The notes under the pieces are model-generated. The model made no database searches, was not told the origin of the DNA, and saw only the letters and a program-made list of their open reading frames with translations. 51,383 nucleotides of DNA from the NCBI GenBank assembly GCA_023389295.1, contig JAEWEO010000212.1:1-51383 (forward strand). The letters are read 5' to 3'. Positions 17,405-26,445 of this stretch are shown one piece after another. The position numbers were made by a program, and so were the translations under genes. The first letter of the stretch is position 1, and every line of letters begins with the position of its first letter. The stretch comes from Bacillota bacterium. GTDB lineage: Bacteria > Bacillota > Clostridia > Lachnospirales > Lachnospiraceae.

Positions 17405-19003
17405 ATGAAGCTTACATTTTTGGGTGCAACTCATGAGGTAACAGGTAGCTGCTATTTTCTTGAGGCATGTGGAAAAAGAATTCTTATTGATTGTGGAATG
17501 GAGCAGGGAAGGGATACCTATGAGAATCAGGATATTCCGGTTTCGGTAGCAGAAATTGATGCCATATTACTTACTCATGCACATATGGATCATAGTGGCA
17601 AGCTTCCACTATTTTATACCTTAGGATTTCGGGGAAATATCCACGCAACAGGAGCAACTGCATCCCTATGCAATGTTATGCTTCGCGATAGTGCGCATAT
17701 TCAGATGGCGGAAGCTGAATGGAAGAACCGTAAGAGAAAACGATCTGGCGATGAGCTTTTTGAGCCTATGTATGATATGAAGGCAGCAATGTCTACGATG
17801 CGTTTATTTGTTTCTCACAATTATCAGGAAATATTTCAACTCTATGATGGTATAGAGGTTCGTTTTACTGACGGAGGTCACCTACTAGGTTCTGCAAGCA
17901 TTGAGGTATGGATTAGAGAAGAGGATATTAAGAAGAAGATAGTATTTTCCGGTGATATTGGTAATTTAAATCAGCCTCTGATTAATGATCCTCAGTACAT
18001 CAAGGAAGCAGATTATGTAGTTATGGAATCCACCTACGGGGATCGTAATCATGAGAAGGCTCCGGATTATATTGGTGAGCTTACGGATATTATTCAATCC
18101 ACCTTTGATAGGGGAGGTAATGTTGTAATTCCTTCCTTTGCCATAGGCAGAACACAGGTTTTGCTTTATTATATTCGTAAAATCAAAGATGATGGCTTGG
18201 TGAAAGGCCATGATAATTTTAAGGTATATATTGATAGCCCCCTTGCTGTAGAAGCTACACAGATCTTTCGGGAATACATGACGGGATATTTTGATACCGA
18301 GGCAATGGCTCTGGTGAACAGAGGAATCAATCCTCTATCCTTTCCAGGACTAAAAACTTCCATTACTTCGGAGGAATCAAAGGCCATTAACTTTGATGAT
18401 GATCCTAAAATAATTATTTCCGCTGCAGGCATGTGTGATGCCGGAAGGATTCGTCATCATTTGAAACATAATTTATGGAGAGAAGATAGTACCATACTGT
18501 TTGTGGGTCATCAATCGGAAGGGACGCTTGGTAGAATTATATTGGACGGCGCAAGTGAAGTTAAGCTATTTGGTGAAGTGATACAAGTGGCTGCACAGAT
18601 TAGGAGATTATCAGGAGTTAGCGGACACGCTGACCGCAATGGTCTTATCAGATGGTTAAATAGCTTTGAGAAGAAGCCGGAACGGGTCTTTGTAGTTCAT
18701 GGTGATGATAAAGTATGTGAAATGTTTACGGAGTATATCACAGAGGAACTGGGATACCATGCAGTTGCGCCTTATAGTGGAACTGTCTATGATCTGGCTA
18801 ACAACACTTGCCTTGAAGAAGGTAAGATGATACTGGCAGCCTCTAGAAGAGATAAAGAGAAAGTAGATTCTGTATTTGAACGTCTAGTGCTTGCGGGAAA
18901 ACGTCTGGCAGCAGTTATTCAACGAAATAAGGGAGTACCCAATAAGGAATTGGCAAAATTTATTGGCCAGATCAATTCACTTTGTGATAAATGGGATAGA
19001 TAG
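17405..19003 (+). CDS. MBL-fold/beta-CASP RNA-processing hydrolase
   Basis: This 532-residue protein has the zinc-binding motif THAHMDHSGKLP near residues 57-68. A beta-CASP insertion follows (VIPSFAIGRTQVLLYYIRKI and ISAAGMCDAGRIRHHLKHNL), and then an RMMBL-type motif, GVSGHADRNGLIRW. This layout is that of bacterial CPSF73/YSH1-like RNA hydrolases. The final 60 residues after the RMMBL part are an added helical tail. The protein is likely a cytoplasmic endo/exoribonuclease; the RNA substrate is unknown. It has a strong GAGGAGG site and is followed 68 nt later by the pullulanase gene. Confidence 0.9.
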   Translation: MKLTFLGATHEVTGSCYFLEACGKRILIDCGMEQGRDTYENQDIPVSVAEIDAILLTHAHMDHSGKLPLFYTLGFRGNIHATGATASLCNVMLRDSAHIQMAEAEWKNRKRKRSGDELFEPMYDMKAAMSTMRLFVSHNYQEIFQLYDGIEVRFTDGGHLLGSASIEVWIREEDIKKKIVFSGDIGNLNQPLINDPQYIKEADYVVMESTYGDRNHEKAPDYIGELTDIIQSTFDRGGNVVIPSFAIGRTQVLLYYIRKIKDDGLVKGHDNFKVYIDSPLAVEATQIFREYMTGYFDTEAMALVNRGINPLSFPGLKTSITSEESKAINFDDDPKIIISAAGMCDAGRIRHHLKHNLWREDSTILFVGHQSEGTLGRIILDGASEVKLFGEVIQVAAQIRRLSGVSGHADRNGLIRWLNSFEKKPERVFVVHGDDKVCEMFTEYITEELGYHAVAPYSGTVYDLANNTCLEEGKMILAASRRDKEKVDSVFERLVLAGKRLAAVIQRNKGVPNKELAKFIGQINSLCDKWDR

Positions 19004-19071
19004 ATGGAACAAAAACCTATGAATGTAATATAGTATCTTTACCTAGAACTAACAGCTTGTGGAGGTAAAAA

Positions 19072-21048
19072 ATGAAAAAATTCAAATTACTTGAATATTA
19101 TCATATGTTTTCCACAAAAGAATTTGAAGAAGCCTATCATTATAAAGGGGATGATTTGGGGGCGGTTTGGACCAAGGAAGATACTAGATTTCGTGTCTGG
19201 GCACCTAGTGCAGAACAAGTTATGCTTAAGCTTTATTTAACAGGACATGAGGAAGAAGAGGGAAAAACCTTACCAATGACAAAAGCGGAACAAGGTACTT
19301 GGACCTTGGTTGTGCCAGGGGATCTTAACGGCATCTATTACACCTATATCATTACGGTGGAGGGTGAAACAAAAGAAGCAGTAGATCCCTATGCCAGAGC
19401 CGTGGGGGTCAATGGAATGCGTGGCATGGTAATTGATCTTGCTTCTACTAATCCGGAGGGCTTTGCAACGGAGGTAAAACCGGATTTTGTAAATGCTACG
19501 GATGCGGTAATTTATGAATTGCATATTCGAGATTTTTCTATTGATAATAGTAGTGGAATGAAGAATAAGGGCAAGTATTTAGCCTTTACGGAGACGGGAA
19601 CTACAAATTCTTATGGTGAATCAACAGGTATTGATTATCTTAAAGAACTTGGGGTGACCCATGTTCAGCTTTTACCGACCTTTGACTATAAGACAGTAGA
19701 TGAAACTAGGCTAGAGGAACCCCAATTTAATTGGGGCTATGATCCGCAAAATTTCAATGTGCCTGAAGGGTCCTACTCGGTAGACCCTTACCACGGAGAG
19801 GTACGAGTAAAAGAATTTAAGCAATTGGTACAGTCCCTACATCAGATAGGCATTCGTGTTATAATGGATGTAGTATATAATCATACAATGGAGAGTGAGG
19901 AATCAAATTTTAATCGAATAGTACCAGGATACTATTATAGATTAACAGAGGAAGGCAACTTCTCGAATGCTTCGGGGTGTGGTAATGAGACTGCTTCCGA
20001 ACGTGTTATGATGAGAAAATTTATGATAGATTCCCTACTGTACTGGGCAAAAGAGTATCACATTGATGGTTTTCGTTTTGACTTAATGGGAATTCATGAT
20101 ATAACAACGATGAAAGAGATTAGAGCAGCCTTTGATAACTTTGAACCCAATATTCTTCTATATGGGGAGGGATGGAGCGGTGGTCTCTCACCCTTACCGG
20201 AATCAGAGCGAATGTTGAAGTCAAATATCAGACGAAGTAACACGAATATTGCTGCCTTTCATGATAATTTACGGGACGCAGTAAAAGGAAGTGTCTTTGA
20301 AGGAGCGGAAGGTGGTTTTGTTCAGGGAGTAAATGGGAGAGAAGATACCATAAAGTTTGGAGTAGTTGCGGCAACACAGCATGAATGGATTGACTATTCC
20401 AAGGTACTGTACGGGAATGAACCCTGGGCCACAAACCCTACGCAGTGTGTAAATTATGTATCGGCTCATGATAATTTTACCCTTTGGGATAAGATAACGT
20501 TATCTACAACGAATGAAACGATAGAAAACAAAATTAGAATGAATTTACTTTGTGCAGCAATTATTCTGACTTCACAAGGAATTCCATTTTTTCAGGCAGG
20601 GGAAGAGTTCCTACGAAGCAAACCCATGAACATGGAAGGGAATTTGTTTTGCGAAAATAGCTATCGATCGTCCGACGCAGTAAACAGTTTAAAATGGGAT
20701 TTAAGAACTCTAAATAAAGAGGTGGTGGAATACTACAAGGGGCTCATTGCCTTTCGAAAGCTTCATCCCGGCCTTCGTATGGCCACCTTAGAAGAGTTGG
20801 AGGAACGATTAACTTTCTTTAAGTGGATGGAGCCCAATGTGGTTGCCTATCTCATAAAGGAAACCAAGACAAGAGAGCTCTGTGTTATTTATAATGCAAA
20901 TAGAACAAGTAAAAACCTGTTGATTCCGTCAGGTATATGGAACGTATATGTAAAAGGTAATAAAGCAGGAACTATTATTTTGGAAGAAATTAATCAAGAG
21001 CAGATAACAATAGCTCCAATTTCTGCTATGGTTTTGGTTAGAAATTAG
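19072..21048 (+). CDS. pulA: Type I pullulanase (GH13)
   Basis: This 658-residue protein has an N-terminal CBM48 module (about 25-115, RFRVWAPSAEQVMLKLYLTG) and a GH13 barrel. The hallmark YNWGYDP is present as FNWGYDPQNFNVPEGSYS near residue 222. Catalytic signatures are the aspartate in GFRFDLMG near 335, the acid in ILLYGEGW near 369 and the transition-state aspartate in VSAHDN near 466. It cuts alpha-1,6 branches of pullulan, starch or glycogen. No signal peptide is seen, so it acts inside the cell on glycogen or imported dextrins. It has a good GGAGG site. Confidence 0.94.
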   Translation: MKKFKLLEYYHMFSTKEFEEAYHYKGDDLGAVWTKEDTRFRVWAPSAEQVMLKLYLTGHEEEEGKTLPMTKAEQGTWTLVVPGDLNGIYYTYIITVEGETKEAVDPYARAVGVNGMRGMVIDLASTNPEGFATEVKPDFVNATDAVIYELHIRDFSIDNSSGMKNKGKYLAFTETGTTNSYGESTGIDYLKELGVTHVQLLPTFDYKTVDETRLEEPQFNWGYDPQNFNVPEGSYSVDPYHGEVRVKEFKQLVQSLHQIGIRVIMDVVYNHTMESEESNFNRIVPGYYYRLTEEGNFSNASGCGNETASERVMMRKFMIDSLLYWAKEYHIDGFRFDLMGIHDITTMKEIRAAFDNFEPNILLYGEGWSGGLSPLPESERMLKSNIRRSNTNIAAFHDNLRDAVKGSVFEGAEGGFVQGVNGREDTIKFGVVAATQHEWIDYSKVLYGNEPWATNPTQCVNYVSAHDNFTLWDKITLSTTNETIENKIRMNLLCAAIILTSQGIPFFQAGEEFLRSKPMNMEGNLFCENSYRSSDAVNSLKWDLRTLNKEVVEYYKGLIAFRKLHPGLRMATLEELEERLTFFKWMEPNVVAYLIKETKTRELCVIYNANRTSKNLLIPSGIWNVYVKGNKAGTIILEEINQEQITIAPISAMVLVRN

Positions 21049-21068
21049 CAAAATCCTATAATTATAAT

Positions 21069-21100
21069 CCTAAATGGCTCGCTTATATCAGCCATTTAGG
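21069..21100. terminator. Perfect inverted repeat after pulA
   Basis: CCTAAATGGCT and AGCCATTTAGG form an 11-bp perfect stem with a 10-base loop, 20 nt beyond the pullulanase stop. There is no T-tract on the plus strand, so termination is possible but not certain. Confidence 0.45.
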
Positions 21101-21209
21101 AAAGTTCCGGCTAAAGATACGAAAATGTTTGACACCAATCTATAGTTCCAATAAACTAATATACGGTATAGAATTATTAACACATGATGAATTAGCTATA
21201 GGGGGAAAA

Positions 21210-23183
21210 GTGTTGCATCACAACAATTCATCCAATTTAGGACCGATAAAGAAGACAACAATTATTATTATATCAGCAATATTTTTGATTTTGCTATGCT
21301 TTATATATTTACAGACACGAGCTACTCACCGTGAATTTGAAGATAAATTAATCCTCAATGTTTTTGGTAAACAAAGAATGTATACTCAAATGATGAGCAA
21401 GGATGCAAGCAGATTATATGCACTTATGCTATCCATTGAAGGAGATGATACCCATCAATCAAGTGAAACTATTGAAAAGAAAATCTTAGAAGTAAAGGAT
21501 AGTCTAAAAAACTCTAGGGATAGTTTTGCCAACACCATTGAGTCCATACATAATGATATGATAAAGATAGACTCTAATATAATCGAAATTGACGCTTCCA
21601 TTATCAATTCTTCAGAGTATCTGAAAAATATTGACCTTATATGGCAGGAGTTTGATGCTGCCATAGTAGTACTCCTTCAGACGAAGAAGATTGATGATAA
21701 AGTGATAAAAGCGGAAGTCTATATTAATGAGAATAACATAAAGCTATTAAACCTTTGTGATAGCCTTTTAAATCAAATTCTGGAGAAATCCATTCAAAAT
21801 GATAGAGTGACACAGTATCTTGCCTTTGGTATGATAGGTTTACTTTTTATTGCGATTTTGACTTCATTAATTCAGCTGCAAAGACATGTACTTTTACCCT
21901 ATAGTCAATTATACAAAGGAATAGAGGGGATTGGGCTGAATAATTATCCTGGCAAACAGAATTTACTTACAAGGAAAAAGATGATTCCTCTTGTCACGGA
22001 GATTAATCAGATGTTCTTAAAGATTAACTATCTGATTTCTTTGATTGAAAATATCAATACAAACGCCTCCTTTATGGAGACACTGAATTTTATCAGTAAT
22101 ACCTTTTCCGCCTTTATCCCTTATAATTACATTGGAATAGCTTTAATTAGTGAGGATAAGAAGTATCTTAAGGCAACCTATGGGGTATCGGATGGTACTA
22201 TTCTTGGATTACCGGAAGGAATTCGTGGTGCATCCTTTCTTATTAGTGAAACTAGTTTGGAGGATTTAATTCAGTCTGGGGAGGTTCGAATCATTAATGA
22301 TCTAGAGGAATACTGCGAGGGAAAACCCCTAAAAAGCTATAATAAAGTGTTAATTGATGCAGGAATTAAAGCCTCAATTACGCTTCCTCTTAAGGTCTCT
22401 GGTGAACCCGTAGGTGTTATTTTCTTCTCCAGCGGACGTAAGAATGTATATACAGAGGAACATATTAATTTTCTTCGTACCTTAGCGAATAGTATTGCTA
22501 TTTGCTTAAACCAAAATATTTTTGTGAATGATATTGTCTACAGTAGTATTTTTGCTTTAGCGAAATTAGCAGAGGCGAGGGATGAGGATACTGGTGAGCA
22601 TCTGGACCGAATGTCTGTCTATGCACGAATTATTTCTGAGCTTCTTTATGAAAATGATATATATACCGATGAGATTACCCTTGAGTTTATTGATAATATT
22701 GAACGCTTTAGCCCTTTGCATGATATTGGAAAGGTTGGAGTGCGTGATGGTATTTTATTAAAGCCGGGGAAACTTACACCAGAGGAATTTAAAGAAATGA
22801 AGATGCATACGACATTTGGAGCTGAGGTGCTTAAATCGGCGGACGAGAACCTTCAAAAGAAGGGAAGATCTTTATTTAGCATGGGACTTGAGATAGTTGA
22901 GGGTCACCATGAAAAGTGGGATGGTTCTGGTTATCCACGAGGGAAGAGGGGATATGAGATCCCCCTTAGCGCTAGGATAGTTGCGCTAGCAGACGTTTTT
23001 GATGCGCTTACCAGCAAGCGACCTTATAAGGAGCCCTTTGCTTTTGATGTAGCAGTTGATCTGATAAAACAGGGTAGGGACAAGCATTTTGATCCGACAA
23101 TCGTTGATGTATTCATGGCTAACTTAGATAAAATCGAACATACCTACAATAAGTTTAAGAATGACTACCCGGAGGCGATCTAG
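21210..23183 (+). CDS. Membrane HD-GYP c-di-GMP phosphodiesterase with PilJ-like and GAF domains
   Basis: The frame is open from a TTG at 21129, but GGGGG at 21201-21205 points to the GTG at 21210 (or TTG at 21213) as the real start, giving about 657 residues. The order is: transmembrane helix; PilJ-type extracellular four-helix region (FGKQRMYTQMMSKDASRLYA); second helix (YLAFGMIGLLFIAILTSLI); GAF domain; HD-GYP domain. The HD-GYP part has HDIGKVGVRDGILLKPGKL, HHEKWDGSGYP and ADVFDALTSKRPYK, so its metal and GYP residues are complete. It should hydrolyse cyclic di-GMP in response to an outside and an inside signal. The signals are unknown. Confidence 0.88.
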   Translation: MLHHNNSSNLGPIKKTTIIIISAIFLILLCFIYLQTRATHREFEDKLILNVFGKQRMYTQMMSKDASRLYALMLSIEGDDTHQSSETIEKKILEVKDSLKNSRDSFANTIESIHNDMIKIDSNIIEIDASIINSSEYLKNIDLIWQEFDAAIVVLLQTKKIDDKVIKAEVYINENNIKLLNLCDSLLNQILEKSIQNDRVTQYLAFGMIGLLFIAILTSLIQLQRHVLLPYSQLYKGIEGIGLNNYPGKQNLLTRKKMIPLVTEINQMFLKINYLISLIENINTNASFMETLNFISNTFSAFIPYNYIGIALISEDKKYLKATYGVSDGTILGLPEGIRGASFLISETSLEDLIQSGEVRIINDLEEYCEGKPLKSYNKVLIDAGIKASITLPLKVSGEPVGVIFFSSGRKNVYTEEHINFLRTLANSIAICLNQNIFVNDIVYSSIFALAKLAEARDEDTGEHLDRMSVYARIISELLYENDIYTDEITLEFIDNIERFSPLHDIGKVGVRDGILLKPGKLTPEEFKEMKMHTTFGAEVLKSADENLQKKGRSLFSMGLEIVEGHHEKWDGSGYPRGKRGYEIPLSARIVALADVFDALTSKRPYKEPFAFDVAVDLIKQGRDKHFDPTIVDVFMANLDKIEHTYNKFKNDYPEAI

Positions 23184-23300
23184 GTCGGAGGTCAGATATT
23201 ATCTAGATAAGAAATTATCTAGGGCGGAGATGATCTAGGTCGGAGATGATCTAGATAAGAAATTATCTAGGTAGAGATTATCTAGCTTGGAGAAAGTAGA
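23178..23300. repeat. ATCTAG-rich tandem repeat starting at the HD-GYP stop codon
   Basis: Seven ATCTAG hexamers occur in about 120 bases, organised as two imperfect units of about 48-54 bp (ATCTAGGTCGGAG..., then ...ATCTAGATAAGAAATTATCT...) and a partial third. The first hexamer contains the TAG stop of the HD-GYP gene. It is non-coding and of unknown role. The region from 23300 to 23434 should hold the promoter of the methyltransferase operon. Confidence 0.75.
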
Positions 23301-23434
23301 TAACAGTAAATTAAGGATTGAAAAGCGGGAACATCCGTTCTATAATTAAGTGCATAGTATCAGGCAAGTGATTTGTTGCCGGTTCCTTTTGTTTTATATG
23401 AAATGTCTTTATATGACTATACCTGGAGGCTTTA

Positions 23435-24670
23435 ATGGGAACAATAAAGAAAGATAAGCAATTAAATAGCGATTTACTGGATGATATAACAATGATTCAA
23501 ACGGATGATTTGATTGTTACAAGCGAGGTTAGTCCATATTATTGGCATGATGAACCTGAAATTAATTTGGTAGATGGCCAGTTACTTAAGGAGAAAATTA
23601 AGAATCATTATACCTTAGTAGACTTATTTTGCGGGGCAGGAGGTCTATCAAAGGGGTTTGAAATGACAAACCGCATACTTCCCATATTGGGAGTGGATAT
23701 TTTCCGCCCTGCAATGGAGACCTACAGCAGAAATAATCCTTATTGTAATACCATCTTAGGAGATATAAGAAAGCTAACTACCAAGACCATAAGTGATATC
23801 ATTGGAGATAATCACGTAAATATCATAGCAGCTGGAGTTCCTTGTCAGGGATTTTCCTTATCAAATCGGAAAAGAGTTTTTAATGATGCACGTAACTTTC
23901 TATTTTTGGAAGTTGTTAGAGCAGTAAATGAACTAAATCCTGACATTGTTGTCATAGAGAATGTATCCGGTATGCGTTCCTTAGAAAAGGGACAATTTAT
24001 TGAGGCGATTAGTGAAGCACTATCTAAGGCCGGTACCGAGGGTGGCTATCATGTTGAGCATGGTTTTCTGAATGCAGCAGATTTTGGAGTACCACAGATT
24101 CGTAAGAGATTATTTTTTGTGGCAGTCAAAAAGCAGATTGGTCATTTTACCTTTCCGGTAGGAGAATATGGACCTACGAAGGCAAAGCGATATAATACGG
24201 TGAAAGATGCCATTGGGGATCTTCCACGTCTGCAATCAGGAGAAACTTCAAAAAAATATAGAAATATTAAATTATCTGACTACCAAATTCTTATGAGAGG
24301 GAGTCAGAAAGAATTATTTAATCATACGGCACCAAACCATCCTCCGGAGACAATCCTTAGGATTGGAAACACAAAACCGGGAGAACCAATGTATCCGAAA
24401 TACCGCCAGAGGATCAGGCTTTCCTGGGAGATGCAAAGTCCTACTCAGCTGGCAGGAGGAATTAGGCCACAGTTTCAGTTTGGGCATCCCGGTTCACCAA
24501 GAGGGCTTACCGTAAGAGAAAGAGCAAGACTGCAAAGCTTTCCCGATGATTATATCTTTATGGGAGGCACCGTACAGGGAAGAGTACAGACGGGGAATGC
24601 AGTTCCTCCACTATTAGCTAAGGGCTTAGCAAACAATATTGTTAAGTTACTTGATAATTATTATACTTAA
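23435..24670 (+). CDS. C5-cytosine DNA methyltransferase (Dcm-type)
   Basis: This 411-residue enzyme transfers a methyl group from S-adenosylmethionine to carbon 5 of cytosine. Motifs in order: I DLFCGAGGLSKGFE (about residues 62-75), IV AGVPCQGFS with catalytic Cys (near 137), VI VIENVSG (near 176), VIII IRKRLFFVA (near 224), IX/X QTGNAVPPLLAKGLA (near 384). The first 55 residues are an N-terminal extension. The recognition domain lies at about 250-360; its target sequence cannot be read off. It heads a tight gene set: the next gene starts three bases after its stop. That fits the modification half of a Type II restriction-modification system. Confidence 0.93.
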   Translation: MGTIKKDKQLNSDLLDDITMIQTDDLIVTSEVSPYYWHDEPEINLVDGQLLKEKIKNHYTLVDLFCGAGGLSKGFEMTNRILPILGVDIFRPAMETYSRNNPYCNTILGDIRKLTTKTISDIIGDNHVNIIAAGVPCQGFSLSNRKRVFNDARNFLFLEVVRAVNELNPDIVVIENVSGMRSLEKGQFIEAISEALSKAGTEGGYHVEHGFLNAADFGVPQIRKRLFFVAVKKQIGHFTFPVGEYGPTKAKRYNTVKDAIGDLPRLQSGETSKKYRNIKLSDYQILMRGSQKELFNHTAPNHPPETILRIGNTKPGEPMYPKYRQRIRLSWEMQSPTQLAGGIRPQFQFGHPGSPRGLTVRERARLQSFPDDYIFMGGTVQGRVQTGNAVPPLLAKGLANNIVKLLDNYYT

Positions 24671-24673
24671 AGG

Positions 24674-25915
24674 ATGATAGCAATGTATAGAGTATGGTAT
24701 AGTACGGAAAGCTTCGCTGATTATATAATTGAACATACATTTTTAGCTCACGAATCAGTTGTTAAGAATAAGCTGTATGAGAGTGATGCCAATAATCCTA
24801 AGAAATTTCATTCCATGCCGGATCATATCCGTAGGATTCTGTATCTAGATTCTCCGGATATTATTGTTGAAAAAGACATGGAGCCCATATTTTCCATTGA
24901 AATATCCACAGAGGCAGGAACTGGGCACAATGCCTTTCAACGCTTTGCCAGAATTGCAGCTTCCGTGGAGAATGATGTTCCTGCTTTTTATATTTATCCA
25001 CCGGCTGCAATTATTACCCGAAAAAATAGTGAGCCGGTATGGGATCGAATTAATCCCTTAATATTTAAAGCCTTAGAAGCTGTCATGAGTGTTTATAACA
25101 TTCCGGCATTACTATATTATTTTCCCTCTGACTATTTTGCTTATCCGGTAGCTGCAGAAGCTCCCAATGGACGAAGTAAGGGACTAAAGCTTGAAAGTGA
25201 TTTTCGCTATGGAGGAGCACCGGACCATAGTGACAATGAAATGCAAAGTATGTTTGCAGCAATCAATGAGATCAATGCCTTAACCCTTCGTTATGGAGTA
25301 ATTGAAGGAAGAAAGAAATTACTTAGCTCCATGGTGATTAGAGAACGTCGTACCTTTATGCAGCAGGAATTTTATCAAAATGATTCGGGTAAAGTAATGT
25401 CTCCGATTACCTCTACGATAACCGTTCCCACCAAATATCTGATGAATTATTTAAGTCAATTCGAAAGCAGAGCTTATCAGGTGGGTGACTTGTTGCGCAG
25501 TAGGGAGAATACCGTAATTTATCGAATCAACGCGAATTTTCGTGGAGACCCTTATCCTGGGGCACTTTCAGCCATAGACTATCTGATGTGCAGAGAGGGC
25601 AAAACCTATGAGGAAAGAAGAAATAATCTAGTACTTGCCTGGGGAGCCGTAGAGATAGATGACAAAGCAAAAACGCTCATTATTCGGAATGAAAAGAGTA
25701 CAACAATAAACGATTTCTTTGATAGTGTCAAAGGCTGTACGGATAAGATATTGTTGTCAAAGGATTATAATGAACTGGATAAAGATATGGTATCAAGATA
25801 TTATATGCAGGTGAGATACGGATCAACCTATTCTAAAGTAAAGCATATCCGGGTATATTCTTATTTTGCTGATGCGATTCTATTTCCGGATGGTTCCTTA
25901 TGGCGAGATGGCTGA
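24674..25915 (+). CDS. Putative restriction endonuclease subunit (PD-(D/E)XK-like)
   Basis: I do not recognise a named family in these 413 residues. Near residues 60-78 there is PDIIVEKDMEPIFSIEIS, a PD followed at the right distance by hydrophobic-E-x-S, which resembles a PD-(D/E)XK nuclease core with Ser in place of Lys. TEAGTGHNAFQRFARIA then follows, with a conserved-looking Q/R helix. The gene lies three bases after the C5 methyltransferase, so the two are coupled. Context and motif point to a restriction endonuclease or its DNA-recognition subunit. An accessory role in modification cannot be excluded. Confidence 0.6.
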   Translation: MIAMYRVWYSTESFADYIIEHTFLAHESVVKNKLYESDANNPKKFHSMPDHIRRILYLDSPDIIVEKDMEPIFSIEISTEAGTGHNAFQRFARIAASVENDVPAFYIYPPAAIITRKNSEPVWDRINPLIFKALEAVMSVYNIPALLYYFPSDYFAYPVAAEAPNGRSKGLKLESDFRYGGAPDHSDNEMQSMFAAINEINALTLRYGVIEGRKKLLSSMVIRERRTFMQQEFYQNDSGKVMSPITSTITVPTKYLMNYLSQFESRAYQVGDLLRSRENTVIYRINANFRGDPYPGALSAIDYLMCREGKTYEERRNNLVLAWGAVEIDDKAKTLIIRNEKSTTINDFFDSVKGCTDKILLSKDYNELDKDMVSRYYMQVRYGSTYSKVKHIRVYSYFADAILFPDGSLWRDG

Positions 25916-25958
25916 TTAAGCCTATAGATAAAGAAGGACACTATGCGGAGGTCGAAGA

Positions 25959-26402
25959 ATGACAGAAGAAAGAGTAACAATAGCGATTCTTAACTGGTTG
26001 CAGAAGGAGGGCTGGGAGATCGTAGCTTTCGATTTTCCACAGAGCGGAACCGGAAAGGTGTTACACAAGAACGGAAGCACAAATAAGAATCAAGATACCA
26101 TTATCCCGGATATTATTGCTGTAAGGAAGGGGATATGTGTTTTCTTTGAAAATAAAAACAAGTTTTTCTATAACGATTTTGAAAAGTTAAACCAGTTAAG
26201 AGAGGATAATCAATATACGGAGGATATCAGTGCTCTACTGGAACCCTATCAGATCAGTAGAATTTATTACGGTATCGGATTTCCTGAGAAAATATATAAT
26301 CAACGGGTGAAAAAGATAGAACACATGGTGGATTTTATTATTGGTGTTACAGAGGACGCAATTATTTCCATTGCTTATGAAGCGGTTGGAGTATTTAAAT
26401 AA
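25959..26402 (+). CDS. Small PD-(D/E)XK nuclease-like protein
   Basis: This 147-residue protein has a clean PD-(D/E)XK pattern: IIPDIIAVRKG followed by CVFFENKNKFF, giving D51 and E64-x-K66 by count. An N-terminal helix with a conserved-looking E (TEERVTIAILNWLQKEGWEI) fits the first helix of the fold. It is about the minimum size of such a nuclease and has no clear DNA-recognition module. It starts 43 nt after the preceding putative nuclease gene, behind CGGAGGTCGAAG. It could be the catalytic subunit that works with the upstream protein, or an independent nicking enzyme. Confidence 0.6.
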   Translation: MTEERVTIAILNWLQKEGWEIVAFDFPQSGTGKVLHKNGSTNKNQDTIIPDIIAVRKGICVFFENKNKFFYNDFEKLNQLREDNQYTEDISALLEPYQISRIYYGIGFPEKIYNQRVKKIEHMVDFIIGVTEDAIISIAYEAVGVFK

Positions 26403-26445
26403 TTAGTAAATAGAGAACAAGATATCACAGCCAAGGAGGATTTCC

